A stretch of DNA of 41,254 nucleotides from a bacterium. Lineage in GTDB: Bacteria; Armatimonadota; Abditibacteriia; Abditibacteriales; Abditibacteriaceae. The notes beneath the pieces were generated by a model. The model saw only the letters and a program-made list of their open reading frames with translations. It was not told the origin of the DNA and ran no database searches. Both the position numbers and the translations under genes were made by a program. Shown here in pieces: positions 24,748 to 32,475 of this stretch (within the stretch, counting starts at the first letter, position 1; each line of letters opens with the position of its first letter). The stretch is from the NCBI GenBank assembly GCA_004172935.1, contig SDZD01000055.1, positions 1-41,254 on the forward strand. Reading direction: 5' to 3'.

Positions 24748-25677
24748 ATTAAGCGAATCTCCTTTCTCCTGCCTGTTGGATTCATGATTGGAGGGTGCAG
24801 CAGAACACCTACCGCCCCAACCCCCACTGATGTCGCTGTCACTCAAGCGATAATCAAGGACATAACCGGCAATGCGAAAGGCGCGCGGGATGAGGCACGA
24901 ACTCTCTTCAGCCAATCGGAGGCTCTGCTCGCAGCCGGAAATTACAACGGTGCGATGGATAAGCGGTTGGAAATGCTCTCTATTCGCGGCCAAGACCCCT
25001 CCACCTTCGGCGCCCTCACCGCCTATGCGATTCAGCAGATGGCATTCTCCGATCTGGAAAATGTGGCCTCCCATCTCGACGCCCCTTCGTGTCGTAAATA
25101 CGCGGGGCAACTAACAGCCCTCGACGCGAAGATGCCAACCCATGTTGCCATGCTGCAAGCCGATAAAGCGCGCATCCTTCAGCAACTTGCTACTCGTTCG
25201 CGTGACCCCAAAATATGGAAAGCGATGATAGCCGATTTAGGCGATACCCCCCGACAGCAACAGGCCCTCAACAAAATGCCCGTCTCTCAAATCAAAGGCT
25301 ATATCGAGAAGTTCTATAATGCGCGGGTCAATTGGGCGCTTAAACCCTATTCAACCAAGTGGGTCAAAATCCGCGTCGATCCCTACACCCGGCTCGTCAT
25401 TGGTGACACATCCTCAGACCGCTTCCTCTGGACAGACAGGAAAACCGAACGCCTTCTCACCATCGTCGCATTGCAACAACGCGCCGACGAGTTGGAAAAG
25501 AAAAAGCGTGCATGGCCTCTTCCTACCGACCCCTTCGGCAGTGGCCCATTGAAAGAGAAAGCGGTTCTCGTTTACTCAGTCGGCCCCGATGCCAAAGACG
25601 ATGGCGGTAAGTCGGTTCCCAATCCCAAATCCGTGCAAGATACAGATAAAGGCGACATTCCCGCGCCGACATTTTAA
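24748..25677 (+). CDS. Lipoprotein with pseudopilin-like C-terminal segment (copy 2)
   Basis: 309 residues if initiated at the ATT at 24748 and 297 if at the ATG at 24784. The frame is open back to the stop of copy 1 but has no ATG, GTG or TTG before 24784. Starting at ATT gives a complete lipoprotein signal (IKRISFLLPVGFMIGGCS, lipobox IGGC), whereas the ATG would leave only MIGGCS. The rest matches copy 1 along its length: YNGAMDKRLEML, TERLLTIVALQQRADELE, LPTDPFGSGPLKEK, YSVGPDAKDDGGKSVP and GDIPAPTF. A non-canonical ATT start or a lost upstream codon is the likely explanation. The gene converges with the Nudix gene, 3 bases apart. Confidence 0.72.
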   Translation: MKRISFLLPVGFMIGGCSRTPTAPTPTDVAVTQAIIKDITGNAKGARDEARTLFSQSEALLAAGNYNGAMDKRLEMLSIRGQDPSTFGALTAYAIQQMAFSDLENVASHLDAPSCRKYAGQLTALDAKMPTHVAMLQADKARILQQLATRSRDPKIWKAMIADLGDTPRQQQALNKMPVSQIKGYIEKFYNARVNWALKPYSTKWVKIRVDPYTRLVIGDTSSDRFLWTDRKTERLLTIVALQQRADELEKKKRAWPLPTDPFGSGPLKEKAVLVYSVGPDAKDDGGKSVPNPKSVQDTDKGDIPAPTF

Positions 25678-25680
25678 CGA

Positions 25681-26076
25681 CTAAGATGAGGCTTTGAGCC
25701 AGTCAATCATGATTAGATTGACCTCTGGGAAATCTGCTGGGTTTAATTCGAGCTTAGCGACCCATTTCGCTTCGGCCACGCCATCAAGCGCCAATTCTCC
25801 CCCCACTACGCGCACCTCGAACGGATGCAGCGTGACAAAGCGCTTGGTGTACTCCCACTCAATCGGCTCTAACGCGCGCATAACTTCCACATCCAGTCCA
25901 ACCTCTTCGCGTGCCTCGCGAACAGCCGCATTTGCTGGCGTCTCGCCAGTCTCTATTTTGCCGCCGGGGAACTCCCACATATCCGGCAAATGGTCGGCAG
26001 TCGAAGGCCGCTTCGTAATCAAAATCTCATCGCCGCGCACAATCAGCGCCAGCGCAATCTCAAGCCGTGGTTTCAT
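25681..26076 (-). CDS. Nudix hydrolase, MutT-like
   Basis: 131 residues. The Nudix box fits the consensus exactly at residues 39-61 (G-x5-E-x7-REAREEVGL: GKIETGETPANAAVREAR, then EEVGL). The start MKPRLEIALALIVRGDEILITKRP and the WEFPGGK block match MutT/NUDT1-type enzymes that hydrolyse 8-oxo-dGTP and other nucleotides. Substrate specificity cannot be fixed from sequence. The ORF converges with lipoprotein 2 with only 3 bases between the stop codons and no room for a separate terminator. Confidence 0.92.
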   Translation of the reverse strand: MKPRLEIALALIVRGDEILITKRPSTADHLPDMWEFPGGKIETGETPANAAVREAREEVGLDVEVMRALEPIEWEYTKRFVTLHPFEVRVVGGELALDGVAEAKWVAKLELNPADFPEVNLIMIDWLKASS

Positions 26077-26084
26077 AGGACAAA

Positions 26085-26164
26085 AGCTTTTAGCTGTTGG
26101 CTCTTAGCTATTAGAAAATGCAGCAAAACTTCTGCTAACAGCTAAGAGCCAGCAGCTAAAAGCT
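26085..26164. repeat. Long inverted repeat (AGCTTTTAGCTG type)
   Basis: Bases 26085-26114 pair with 26135-26164 at 28 of 30 positions, leaving a 20-base loop. The arms are built from AGCTTTTAGCTG and GGCTCTTAGCT units. It lies between the stop of the DUF1015 gene and the start of the Nudix gene, both on the minus strand. The unit resembles a widespread intergenic element of unknown origin seen in several phyla (general knowledge); it could end transcription. Confidence 0.7.
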
Positions 26165-26170
26165 CAAAAA

Positions 26171-27430
26171 TTAATCCAAAGGTCGCAGAACCAGCCCGGT
26201 AACCAACTTCGGATAGAAGTAGGTCGATTTCTGCGGCATTTTATCGCCCGCATCGGCTACTTCCTGCACTTGACCCACTGGCGACGAGCGCAGCAGGAAG
26301 GCGGCATTGGCCTCGCCGCTCTGTACATATTTGGTGGCTTCTTTGGCGTGGATGGTGTACACGACATACCCGCCCGCCGCGAGTTTTTCGGCGTCGATGC
26401 CCAATTCGCGCTCCAAAATCAACTGGTGCAAAACCGATACGTCGAGTTTGTTGTAAGCGTCCGATTTGGTTTTGTCCATCGGCTTGTCTCCATCTTTCAG
26501 CGTCAACAACAGGAAATCATCTGGCAAAATCGCGCCGATGCGAGTCGCGCCTACTTCCTCATCCAACATGCCCTCAAGTTCTTCGAGCGAAGAGTAGTTC
26601 TGCACGTTGAACAGCTCACGCAGTTTGGTTTTCAACTCGCCGACCTCGACGTTCTTCACCACGCGATGTGTTGGCAACACGATGAGGCCGTTGTCCTGCA
26701 TCGAAACGCACAGCATCATCACCGAGTTTTCGCCGCCGTTTTCACTGCCTGTTTCGTTCAGGTAGTTGAGCGCGGTTTCATAGCGGTGGTGTCCATCGGC
26801 GATCAACACCGACTCGTTCTCAAACGCTGCTTCCAGTCCGTTCACTGTCTCATCGTCCAGCACGCGCCACAGGCGATGCACTACGCCGTCTTCAGTGGTC
26901 GTTTCGGCGGTTGGTGCTGTGTTCTGCAGGTAGTTGTCGATGAGGCCATCAATCCAACCATCGCTGTCTTTGACGAGGCCAAAAATCGGGCTGGTGTTGG
27001 TGCGCGTCGCACGCAGCAAATTCAAGCGGTCGGCCTTCGGGCCGCTCAGCGTATGCTCGTGTGGCTGCACGCCTTTGCCGAACGGCTCCAGCGTCAAAGC
27101 GCCCAGAACGCCGCGCCGTTTTTTGACGTGGTGTGTGCCCGGAACCTCGAACTGCTGTTCATAAAGGTAAAACGCCGCATCATCGCGCGTTAGCAACCCT
27201 TCTTCCGTCCATTGCTTTAGCAGGCTCGCCGATTGAGCGTACTGCTCTACCGTCGCTTGTTCGCCGTAGCGTGCCGCCAACTCGACGGCGACGATGTTAT
27301 GCGGGTCTTGCGCCAGCAGTTCATCGCGGGCGGCGCCTTTGATAACGTCGTAAGGCGGGCACAGCACTTTGGAGAGTTGCACGCGGCTACCGTCATAACG
27401 CAAACCGCGAAAAGAGGTGAATTGAGCCAT
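26171..27430 (-). CDS. DUF1015 family protein
   Basis: 419 residues from the ATG at 27430. The family signatures are at the start (FTSFRGLRYDGSRVQLSKVLCPPYDVI), then RRGVLGALTLEPFGKGVQPHEHTLSGPKADRLNLLRATRTNTSPIFGLV, and later IADGHHRYETALNYL and LPTHRVV. DUF1015 proteins are uncharacterised, widespread enzymes often found near serine or D-lactate metabolism genes; the HxH- and DGHHR-type motifs look like an active site. No such metabolism gene adjoins it here; gpmI lies upstream. An ATG at 27457 gives a hydrophobic extension that is not typical of the family. Confidence 0.9.
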   Translation of the reverse strand: MAQFTSFRGLRYDGSRVQLSKVLCPPYDVIKGAARDELLAQDPHNIVAVELAARYGEQATVEQYAQSASLLKQWTEEGLLTRDDAAFYLYEQQFEVPGTHHVKKRRGVLGALTLEPFGKGVQPHEHTLSGPKADRLNLLRATRTNTSPIFGLVKDSDGWIDGLIDNYLQNTAPTAETTTEDGVVHRLWRVLDDETVNGLEAAFENESVLIADGHHRYETALNYLNETGSENGGENSVMMLCVSMQDNGLIVLPTHRVVKNVEVGELKTKLRELFNVQNYSSLEELEGMLDEEVGATRIGAILPDDFLLLTLKDGDKPMDKTKSDAYNKLDVSVLHQLILERELGIDAEKLAAGGYVVYTIHAKEATKYVQSGEANAAFLLRSSPVGQVQEVADAGDKMPQKSTYFYPKLVTGLVLRPLD

Positions 27431-27541
27431 AAAAGTAAAGGTGAGGGCGAAGCACAATGCTTGCTCTCTAATCGTTTCGTTTCGGTCTAACCATCCCGGT
27501 CAGCAGGAGAAGCAAGTCGCCCCGCTTCCCCCACCAACCCA

Positions 27542-27571
27542 TTGTGGGGCGATTGCACAATCGCCCCACAA
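27542..27571. repeat. Perfect hairpin palindrome (TTGTGGGGCGATTG arms)
   Basis: Fourteen-base arms (27542-27555 and 27558-27571) match without error across a 2-base loop. Two further stem-loops follow at 27584-27600 and 27619-27634 before the gpmI stop codon. The first is of the dispersed-repeat kind also seen at 20287-20310. Confidence 0.7.
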
Positions 27572-27618
27572 ATTCTCACCACGCCGCACTTAATGTGCGG
27601 TTATATCTGGTGTTATAT

Positions 27619-27634
27619 GTCGGCGAAGGCCGAC
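27619..27634 (-). terminator. Stem-loop downstream of gpmI
   Basis: GTCGGC pairs with GCCGAC over a 4-base loop. It begins 20 bases after the gpmI stop codon at 27654 and can form on either strand. On the plus strand it is followed by TTTT and on the minus strand by ATATAAC, so its role as gpmI terminator is only likely. Confidence 0.45.
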
Positions 27635-27653
27635 TTTTCCGTTGGCTGCGGTT

Positions 27654-29423
27654 TTATACCGCCTTACGCGCGTCTTCAAGGCGTGCTTCCAATTCGCCCA
27701 CAGCAGCCACAACTTCGGCTTCGCTCAAGGCGCTGTTAATCGAGCCTGCGACGGCGAGTTGCAATTTGTCGCCCAGATTCTGAGCATCCTTTTGTGCGAC
27801 GCGCTGCAACTCTGGCTCGCCTTCGGCCAGTAGCGAGTTACCCGTCATTTCGGCGGGTTGTTGCACGCCCATCAATGCCAGCAGAGTAGGGGCGACATCG
27901 GCCAGACGACCGCCGCCACGTAGCGTCGCGTTTTCCGTGCCCTTGCCGAACAAAACGCACGGCACGAGGTTGGTGGTGTGCGCGGTGTGCGGCACGTTTT
28001 TCACGAAGTCGAATTCCTGTTCACAGTTGCCGTGGTCGGCGATAACCAACAGGTTGCCGCCCACCTGTTCGATGGCCGGGATGATGTCGCCCAGACCGTT
28101 GTCGGCGGCTTCGACAGCTTTAACCGCCGCTTCCACAACGCCGGTGTGCCCCACCATGTCGGTCTGCGCGTAGTTCAGGATGATGAGGTCGAACTTCTGC
28201 GACAAAATCGCGGCGACTACTTTCTCCGTCACTTCGGGCGCGCTCATTTCTGGCTGCAAGTCGTAAGTCGGAACGTCCGGCGAGTTCACCAGAATGCGCT
28301 CTTCGCCCTGCCACGGTGTTTCCATGCCACCCGAAAAGAAGAAGGTGACGTGTGGGTACTTCTCGGTTTCGGCGATACGCAGTTGGGTTTTTCCGGCTTT
28401 AGATACCGTTTCGCCCAATCCGTCGCGTTGCGGGCGAGGCCCAAAGGCATATGCTGCCGTCTGCGCTTCGCTGTAGCGAGTCATGGAGGCGAAATACACG
28501 TTGGGCACTACGCCGCGCTGAAAACGCCCACGTTCGGGGTCAGGCTCGGCTTGCGCCAAATCCGCATCGAATTTGGGGTCCATGAACACCTGCATCAATT
28601 CGCGGCCACGGTCCGAGCGGTAATTCCAGAACACAACTGCGTCGCCATCCTGAATGCGCGGACGCAACTGGCCATCCGGTCCCTGCACAGCCGTCGCTTC
28701 GATGAACTCGTCGGTTTCGCCGCGTTCATAGGCGGCTTTGATGGCGCTCACCGCGTCGGGCGCGGTGTGACCTTTGCCTTCGGTCAAGCATTCGTAGGCT
28801 TGGCGCACGCGCGGCCAGCGTGTGTCGCGATCCATCGCGTAGTAGCGCCCGATGACGCTACCTACGCAGCCGACGCCGGTTTGCACCATCTGTTCCAACA
28901 GTCGGTTCAAGAACCCGGCGCCCGATTGCGGCGATGTGTCGCGGCCATCGGTGAAGGCATGAACCACAACTTTGTCGCCGAACAAGCCACGACGAGCCGC
29001 GAGGCTCAGCAACGCCAGATAGTGACCTTCGCTGGCGTGGACGTTGCCATCGCTCATCAGGCCCATCAGGTGCAAGCGTGAACCGTTCTTCTGAACGTGT
29101 TCGATGGCCGCTGCAAAGGTTTCGTTGTTGAAAAAGTCGCCCGTCGCCACCGAGTTGTCGATGAGAGACGAATCTTGGAACACGATGCGACCAGCACCAA
29201 TGTTCAGGTGCCCAACTTCCGAGTTGCCCATAACACCGGGCGGCAACCCCACATCGACGCCCGAAGCGATCAGCGTGGTTTTGGGGCAGCTTTCCCACAA
29301 ACGGTCGAAATTAGGCTTACGCGCAAGCGCCACGGCGTTGGCTCGTGTATCTTCGGACAGACCAAATCCATCCAAAATCACGAGCATTACCGGACGCGGC
29401 GCACTATTTTGTGTCGCAGACAT
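27654..29423 (-). CDS. gpmI: 2,3-bisphosphoglycerate-independent phosphoglycerate mutase
   Basis: 589 residues; interconverts 3- and 2-phosphoglycerate in glycolysis, using two Mn2+ ions and a phosphoserine. The catalytic serine is S68 in PPGVMGNSEVGHLNIGAGR, and metal ligands lie at D18 (LVILDGFG) and in VIADHGNCE. Other landmarks are HAFTDGRDTSPQSG and IGRYYAMDRDTRWPR. Typical members have about 510 residues; this one has a C-terminal extension of some 60 residues (after MTGNSLL) that looks helical, ending ELEARLEDARKAV, and may aid assembly. The start MSATQNSAPRP has no obvious ribosome site. The Dabb-protein terminator (29561-29600) lies upstream. Confidence 0.95.
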   Translation of the reverse strand: MSATQNSAPRPVMLVILDGFGLSEDTRANAVALARKPNFDRLWESCPKTTLIASGVDVGLPPGVMGNSEVGHLNIGAGRIVFQDSSLIDNSVATGDFFNNETFAAAIEHVQKNGSRLHLMGLMSDGNVHASEGHYLALLSLAARRGLFGDKVVVHAFTDGRDTSPQSGAGFLNRLLEQMVQTGVGCVGSVIGRYYAMDRDTRWPRVRQAYECLTEGKGHTAPDAVSAIKAAYERGETDEFIEATAVQGPDGQLRPRIQDGDAVVFWNYRSDRGRELMQVFMDPKFDADLAQAEPDPERGRFQRGVVPNVYFASMTRYSEAQTAAYAFGPRPQRDGLGETVSKAGKTQLRIAETEKYPHVTFFFSGGMETPWQGEERILVNSPDVPTYDLQPEMSAPEVTEKVVAAILSQKFDLIILNYAQTDMVGHTGVVEAAVKAVEAADNGLGDIIPAIEQVGGNLLVIADHGNCEQEFDFVKNVPHTAHTTNLVPCVLFGKGTENATLRGGGRLADVAPTLLALMGVQQPAEMTGNSLLAEGEPELQRVAQKDAQNLGDKLQLAVAGSINSALSEAEVVAAVGELEARLEDARKAV

Positions 29424-29521
29424 AAAGCGTCGCGAGTTTAGTTGGCAACACCTTAAGCCGTCGCCCCATCAATAAAACCTTTGAAAATGAGGAAATCGTA
29501 CATCCCTCTATAGTGGCTTTT

Positions 29522-29550
29522 TCTGTGCCTCCGCGTCTCTGTCGTGAATT
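29522..29550 (-). repeat. Dispersed repeat copy B
   Basis: In inverse orientation this matches the element at 1591-1620 at about 24 of 29 positions (AATT..AC..CAGAG.CGCGGAG.CACAGA). It lies between gpmI and its upstream terminator. The 28 kb distance supports a genome-wide family of such elements. Confidence 0.5.
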
Positions 29551-29560
29551 GAATAAAAAT

Positions 29561-29600
29561 TGAATAGCCCCCGAAATCCATTGATTTCGAGGGCTATTCA
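29561..29600 (-). terminator. Intrinsic terminator after the Dabb gene
   Basis: A stem of 18 positions with a single mismatch (29561-29578 with 29583-29600) and a 4-base loop, followed on the minus strand by AATTTTTATTC. It begins 12 bases after the Dabb stop codon at 29613 and isolates that gene from gpmI. Confidence 0.82.
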
Positions 29601-29612
29601 AAACTTTAAAAA

Positions 29613-29903
29613 CTAGGCTTCGAAGTCAAGCGCTTGAACTTCCAGCCACAAATGCTTGCAGCGGCCAATGAAGGCCTGGTGATCGGGATGCTTGTCGTAA
29701 ATCTGTCCGTCTTCGCGGGTATTGAACTTAACCAGCAAGCCCCACTGGAAGCCGCGTGAGCGGCCCGAAAAATCTTCGCCGCAGTGCAGCTCGACGATTT
29801 CAGGGATGAGGGGAATCATGCCCTCTAACTGCGACTTCAAGAACTCTTTGTCTTCGGACGAAACATCGTCGCGCAGCTTGAACCAAACCATGTGGTAAAT
29901 CAT
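29613..29903 (-). CDS. Dabb (stress-responsive A/B barrel) domain protein
   Basis: 96 residues forming a single Dabb domain: MIYHMVWFKLRDDVSSED, IPEIVELHCGEDFSGRSRGFQWGLLVKF, then a C-terminal DKHPDHQAFIGRCKHLWLEV. Such proteins are dimeric ferredoxin-like barrels; plant homologues are stress-induced, and bacterial roles are mostly unknown. The paired histidines near the start (H4) and at DKHPDHQ match the conserved pattern. It starts 4 bases after the stop of the inositol-phosphatase-like gene, so both probably share a message, ended by the strong terminator downstream. Confidence 0.9.
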   Translation of the reverse strand: MIYHMVWFKLRDDVSSEDKEFLKSQLEGMIPLIPEIVELHCGEDFSGRSRGFQWGLLVKFNTREDGQIYDKHPDHQAFIGRCKHLWLEVQALDFEA

Positions 29904-29907
29904 AAAT

Positions 29908-30756
29908 TTAATCGTTCTCCGGCTCGATACCCCGCGTCACAATCTCCTCAATCGAAACTTCAGGTATCGCTTTCAGGTGAAGGTTGACTAACAGGTATTC
30001 GAGCGTTTCAGGTGGCGCGCACAGCATCGGCGTGGTTTCGCTATCAGTCGAAACCTTGGCTTCCCATGCATCGCCTGTCATGTAGCGCGCCTTGCAGCCC
30101 GCCTCGAAGCACAGGCAAAGCCCCGCCGCGACATCGTACAGCTTGTGATAGTGCGCCAGGTTCGCCACGATGCTGCCCTGTGCCAACAGCACGAGGTGGT
30201 AGGCGAGCGAGCCAAAGTTCCGCAAGCGGTTCGGCACTTCGCCAAAGTCGATGATGCGCTCGACTGTCGTGTTGCCCGCGATGGGGTCTTCCTGTGCCAG
30301 AGGAAGCGAATCCACCACGTGCAAGCGCTTTGTCGCACCATCTTTAACTTTCCAGGCGCCCTGTCCCTGCACCGCCCAGTACGTCTCGTTCAGTTCTGGC
30401 ACGCACAAAATGCCAAAAACCGGTTCGCCCTCGTATACGGCGCCAATCGAAATGCACCAGATCGGAATGCCGCGCGCGAAGTTGGTCGTGCCATCAATCG
30501 GGTCGATAACCCACGATGGCGCGTTTGGGTCGCCCGTCAGGCCAGTCTCTTCGCCAAGGAAACTCCAGCCCGGCGCGAGGTCGCCCAGCCGCGAGCGCAG
30601 CAGTTTTTCGACGGCTCGGTCGGCCTCGGTAACGAGGGTCGAATCGCCTTTAACTTCGACGCGCGCCGTGCCATGCATCGAAAGAGCAAGTGCGTTGGCT
30701 TCGCGCGCGATGGCCAAAGCATCGTCAACCGCAAAGGGCAACTTAAAATCGGGCAT
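29908..30756 (-). CDS. Inositol monophosphatase family protein
   Basis: 282 residues from the ATG at 30756. The metal-site signatures are present: GDSTLVTEADRAVE, FLGEETG (E69/E70) and WVIDPIDGTTNFARGIP (D85, D88), and near the end AHYHKLYDVAAGLCLCFEAG, in which the usual second metal aspartate is in YDVAAG. The family hydrolyses inositol phosphate, fructose-1,6-bisphosphate, histidinol phosphate or PAP; the exact substrate is not clear. Upstream, TATACT lies 7 bases before the ATG with no ribosome site, a leaderless arrangement. The divergent lipoyl-domain gene uses the same TATA stretch. Confidence 0.9.
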   Translation of the reverse strand: MPDFKLPFAVDDALAIAREANALALSMHGTARVEVKGDSTLVTEADRAVEKLLRSRLGDLAPGWSFLGEETGLTGDPNAPSWVIDPIDGTTNFARGIPIWCISIGAVYEGEPVFGILCVPELNETYWAVQGQGAWKVKDGATKRLHVVDSLPLAQEDPIAGNTTVERIIDFGEVPNRLRNFGSLAYHLVLLAQGSIVANLAHYHKLYDVAAGLCLCFEAGCKARYMTGDAWEAKVSTDSETTPMLCAPPETLEYLLVNLHLKAIPEVSIEEIVTRGIEPEND

Positions 30757-30763
30757 GACGGCG

Positions 30764-30773
30764 AGTATAAACT
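30764..30773. promoter_or_regulatory. Shared -10 region of a divergent gene pair
   Basis: On the minus strand, TATACT (30764-30769) lies 7 bases before the phosphatase ATG. On the plus strand, TAAACT or TATAAA (30766-30773) lies about 9 bases before the ATG of the lipoyl-domain gene. Only 26 bases separate the two start codons, so both promoters must overlap and compete. Confidence 0.55.
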
Positions 30774-30782
30774 TGGGGGCAC

Positions 30783-31280
30783 ATGGAAAAAGTCGTGTTG
30801 CCGCGCCTGTTCGAGAACATGGAAGAGGGCACTGTCGGGCATTGGTTGGTTTCTGAAGGCCAGAGCATCGAGATTGGGACGCCACTATGCGAACTCATCA
30901 CCGAAAAAACAACGCTCGAACTGCCTTCTGAAGTCGCGGGTATCGTGCGAAAACTGATTGCCCCCGAAAAAGCCGTTGTGCCTCCCGGTTTCGTGTTGGC
31001 ACTGGTGGGCGAGGCCGATGAAGACCTCATCGACGTCAGCGCCGAAAACGCTGCGCTGCAATCGTCGCCTCCCCTCGAAGTCCCATCCGCGCCCGTTGCT
31101 CCCGTAGCGTCCAGCGCCCCGGCGGCTTCGGCCAGTGCTGGAGGCCGCCTTCGTGCCACTCCCGCCGCCCGCCGCGCCGCCAAAGAAATCGGCGTCGAAT
31201 TGGAGCAAGTCGCTCTCAAATTCCCCGGCAAGGTACTCAGCGAGGAAGATGTCAAGCTGTTCGCCGAGGGCGGGGCATGA
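30783..31280 (+). CDS. Stand-alone lipoyl domain plus E3-binding domain protein
   Basis: 165 residues. Residues 1-76 are a lipoyl/biotinyl domain with the modifiable lysine K42 (LITEKTTLEL). A proline/alanine-rich linker follows at about 95-120, then a peripheral-subunit-binding domain (122-160, RLRATPAARRAAKEIGVEL and LSEEDVKLF). This is the front of a dehydrogenase E2 subunit without the acyltransferase domain, so the protein cannot catalyse acyl transfer by itself. It could carry lipoyl groups to E3 or act in a non-canonical dehydrogenase. No E1, E2 core or E3 gene is in the window. Its last four bases overlap acpS (ATGA), which links it to cofactor or acyl-carrier functions. Confidence 0.85.
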   Translation: MEKVVLPRLFENMEEGTVGHWLVSEGQSIEIGTPLCELITEKTTLELPSEVAGIVRKLIAPEKAVVPPGFVLALVGEADEDLIDVSAENAALQSSPPLEVPSAPVAPVASSAPAASASAGGRLRATPAARRAAKEIGVELEQVALKFPGKVLSEEDVKLFAEGGA

Positions 31281-31666
31281 TCGTCGGTTTAGGAATCGAC
31301 GTGGCGCGCGTAGATCGCATCGAAGATTACCTGAACCGCTTTGGCGACCGCTTCATCGCTAGGGTCTGCACCGAAAGCGAACAGCGCGAAGCGGCGCGCT
31401 ACTCGCATACAAAATCGAAGGCTAATCACCTCGCGGGCCGCATCGCTGCCAAAGAAGCCGCCTCTAAAGCATTGGGTACTGGCTTTTCGGGTGGCGTCAG
31501 CTGGAAAGATTTCGAGATCGTGCGTCAGGCGGGCGGTTGCCCGCTGCTACGCGCGACGGGTGTCGCCGCCCAGAAGATGAGCCAGCGTGGCGTCTCCAAC
31601 GTGGTGTTATCCATTTCTCACGATGGCGGCATCGCGGCGGCTGTCGTTGTCTTTGAGGGAGAGTAA
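31277..31666 (+). CDS. acpS: Holo-[acyl-carrier-protein] synthase AcpS
   Basis: 129 residues; transfers the phosphopantetheine arm from coenzyme A to acyl carrier proteins. The metal-binding D8 (IVGLGIDVARVDRIE) and E60 (GRIAAKEAASKALGTG) are both present, and the length is normal for AcpS trimers. The start overlaps the stop of the lipoyl-domain gene, so translation is coupled. It is followed 62 bases later by a FabG-like reductase, fitting a fatty-acid-related cluster. Confidence 0.94.
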   Translation: MIVGLGIDVARVDRIEDYLNRFGDRFIARVCTESEQREAARYSHTKSKANHLAGRIAAKEAASKALGTGFSGGVSWKDFEIVRQAGGCPLLRATGVAAQKMSQRGVSNVVLSISHDGGIAAAVVVFEGE

Positions 31667-31728
31667 CTCGAAGTCGCGAAATGTAAGGCCCACACCACTT
31701 GAGCGGCTCGTAGCGCTCGTATCATTTC

Positions 31729-32475
31729 ATGTTTTCACTTGAAGGCAAACGCGCCCTCGTCACCGGAGCGAGTCGCGGCATCGGCAAATCTATCGCTGTT
31801 GCTCTGGCAAGCGCTGGAGCCGACATCGCGCTGCATTTCCACCAAAACGAAGAGGCCGCGCAGGAAGTGCAAAGCCAAATCGAAGCTTTAGGGCGCCGTG
31901 CCCTGTTGGTGCGAGCCGATGCGCGCGACTTCGCCGCTTACTCGTCCATCTGGGACGAGTCCGAAAAAGCGCTGGGGCCGCTCGATATTCTGGTTAACAA
32001 CGCGGGCGGGCTATCCCATTCGTTTCTGGGCCTACTCGGCGAAAAATCGTGGGACGACGCCTTCGATTTGAACTTGAAAAGCGCCTTCGCCCTTTCCAAA
32101 AAAGCAGCGCGCGCCTTTTCACGTCGCAAAGCGGGCCGCATCATCAACATCTCTTCGCAAGCCGCCCAAAGCGGCGAAGTAATGGCGGCTCACTACTCGG
32201 CGGCTAAAGCTGGCTTGCTTGGGCTTACCAAAGCCAGTGCCCGCGAACTGGCGACTTATGGCGTTACCTGCAACGCCATTTGCCCCGGCTTCATCGACAC
32301 CGACTTAACCGCCGGAACCGATGCCGCCCGCCGCGAAAAACAACTGGCTCTTGTACCACTGGGGCGCTTCGGAAAACCCGAAGAAGTCGCGGCATTGGCG
32401 CTGTATCTGGCCAGTCAGGAAGCGGCCTATGTAACGGGCCAGGTTTTTGCCGTGGACGGTGGCCTACGAATATGA
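31729..32475 (+). CDS. SDR-family 3-oxoacyl-ACP reductase-like protein
   Basis: 248 residues; classical short-chain dehydrogenase. The cofactor loop TGASRGIG is at 12-19, NNAG at 90-93, and the catalytic S142/S143, Y156 and K160 (YSAAK) are present. The overall pattern and the ending YVTGQVFAVDGGLRI are those of FabG-type ketoacyl reductases. Because many such proteins serve other pathways, the substrate is uncertain; the adjacent acpS supports a role in acyl chain reduction. Its last bases overlap the start of the esterase gene. Confidence 0.9.
   Translation: MFSLEGKRALVTGASRGIGKSIAVALASAGADIALHFHQNEEAAQEVQSQIEALGRRALLVRADARDFAAYSSIWDESEKALGPLDILVNNAGGLSHSFLGLLGEKSWDDAFDLNLKSAFALSKKAARAFSRRKAGRIINISSQAAQSGEVMAAHYSAAKAGLLGLTKASARELATYGVTCNAICPGFIDTDLTAGTDAARREKQLALVPLGRFGKPEEVAALALYLASQEAAYVTGQVFAVDGGLRI

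Noticed and set aside
20287..27634. CRISPR array from the several short palindromic repeats
   Set aside because: The palindromes differ in sequence, are kilobases apart and have no regular spacers or cas genes.
27978..29081. Plus-strand open frame of 367 codons opposite gpmI
   Set aside because: Antisense shadow of gpmI; His/Arg/Phe-rich composition without domain features.
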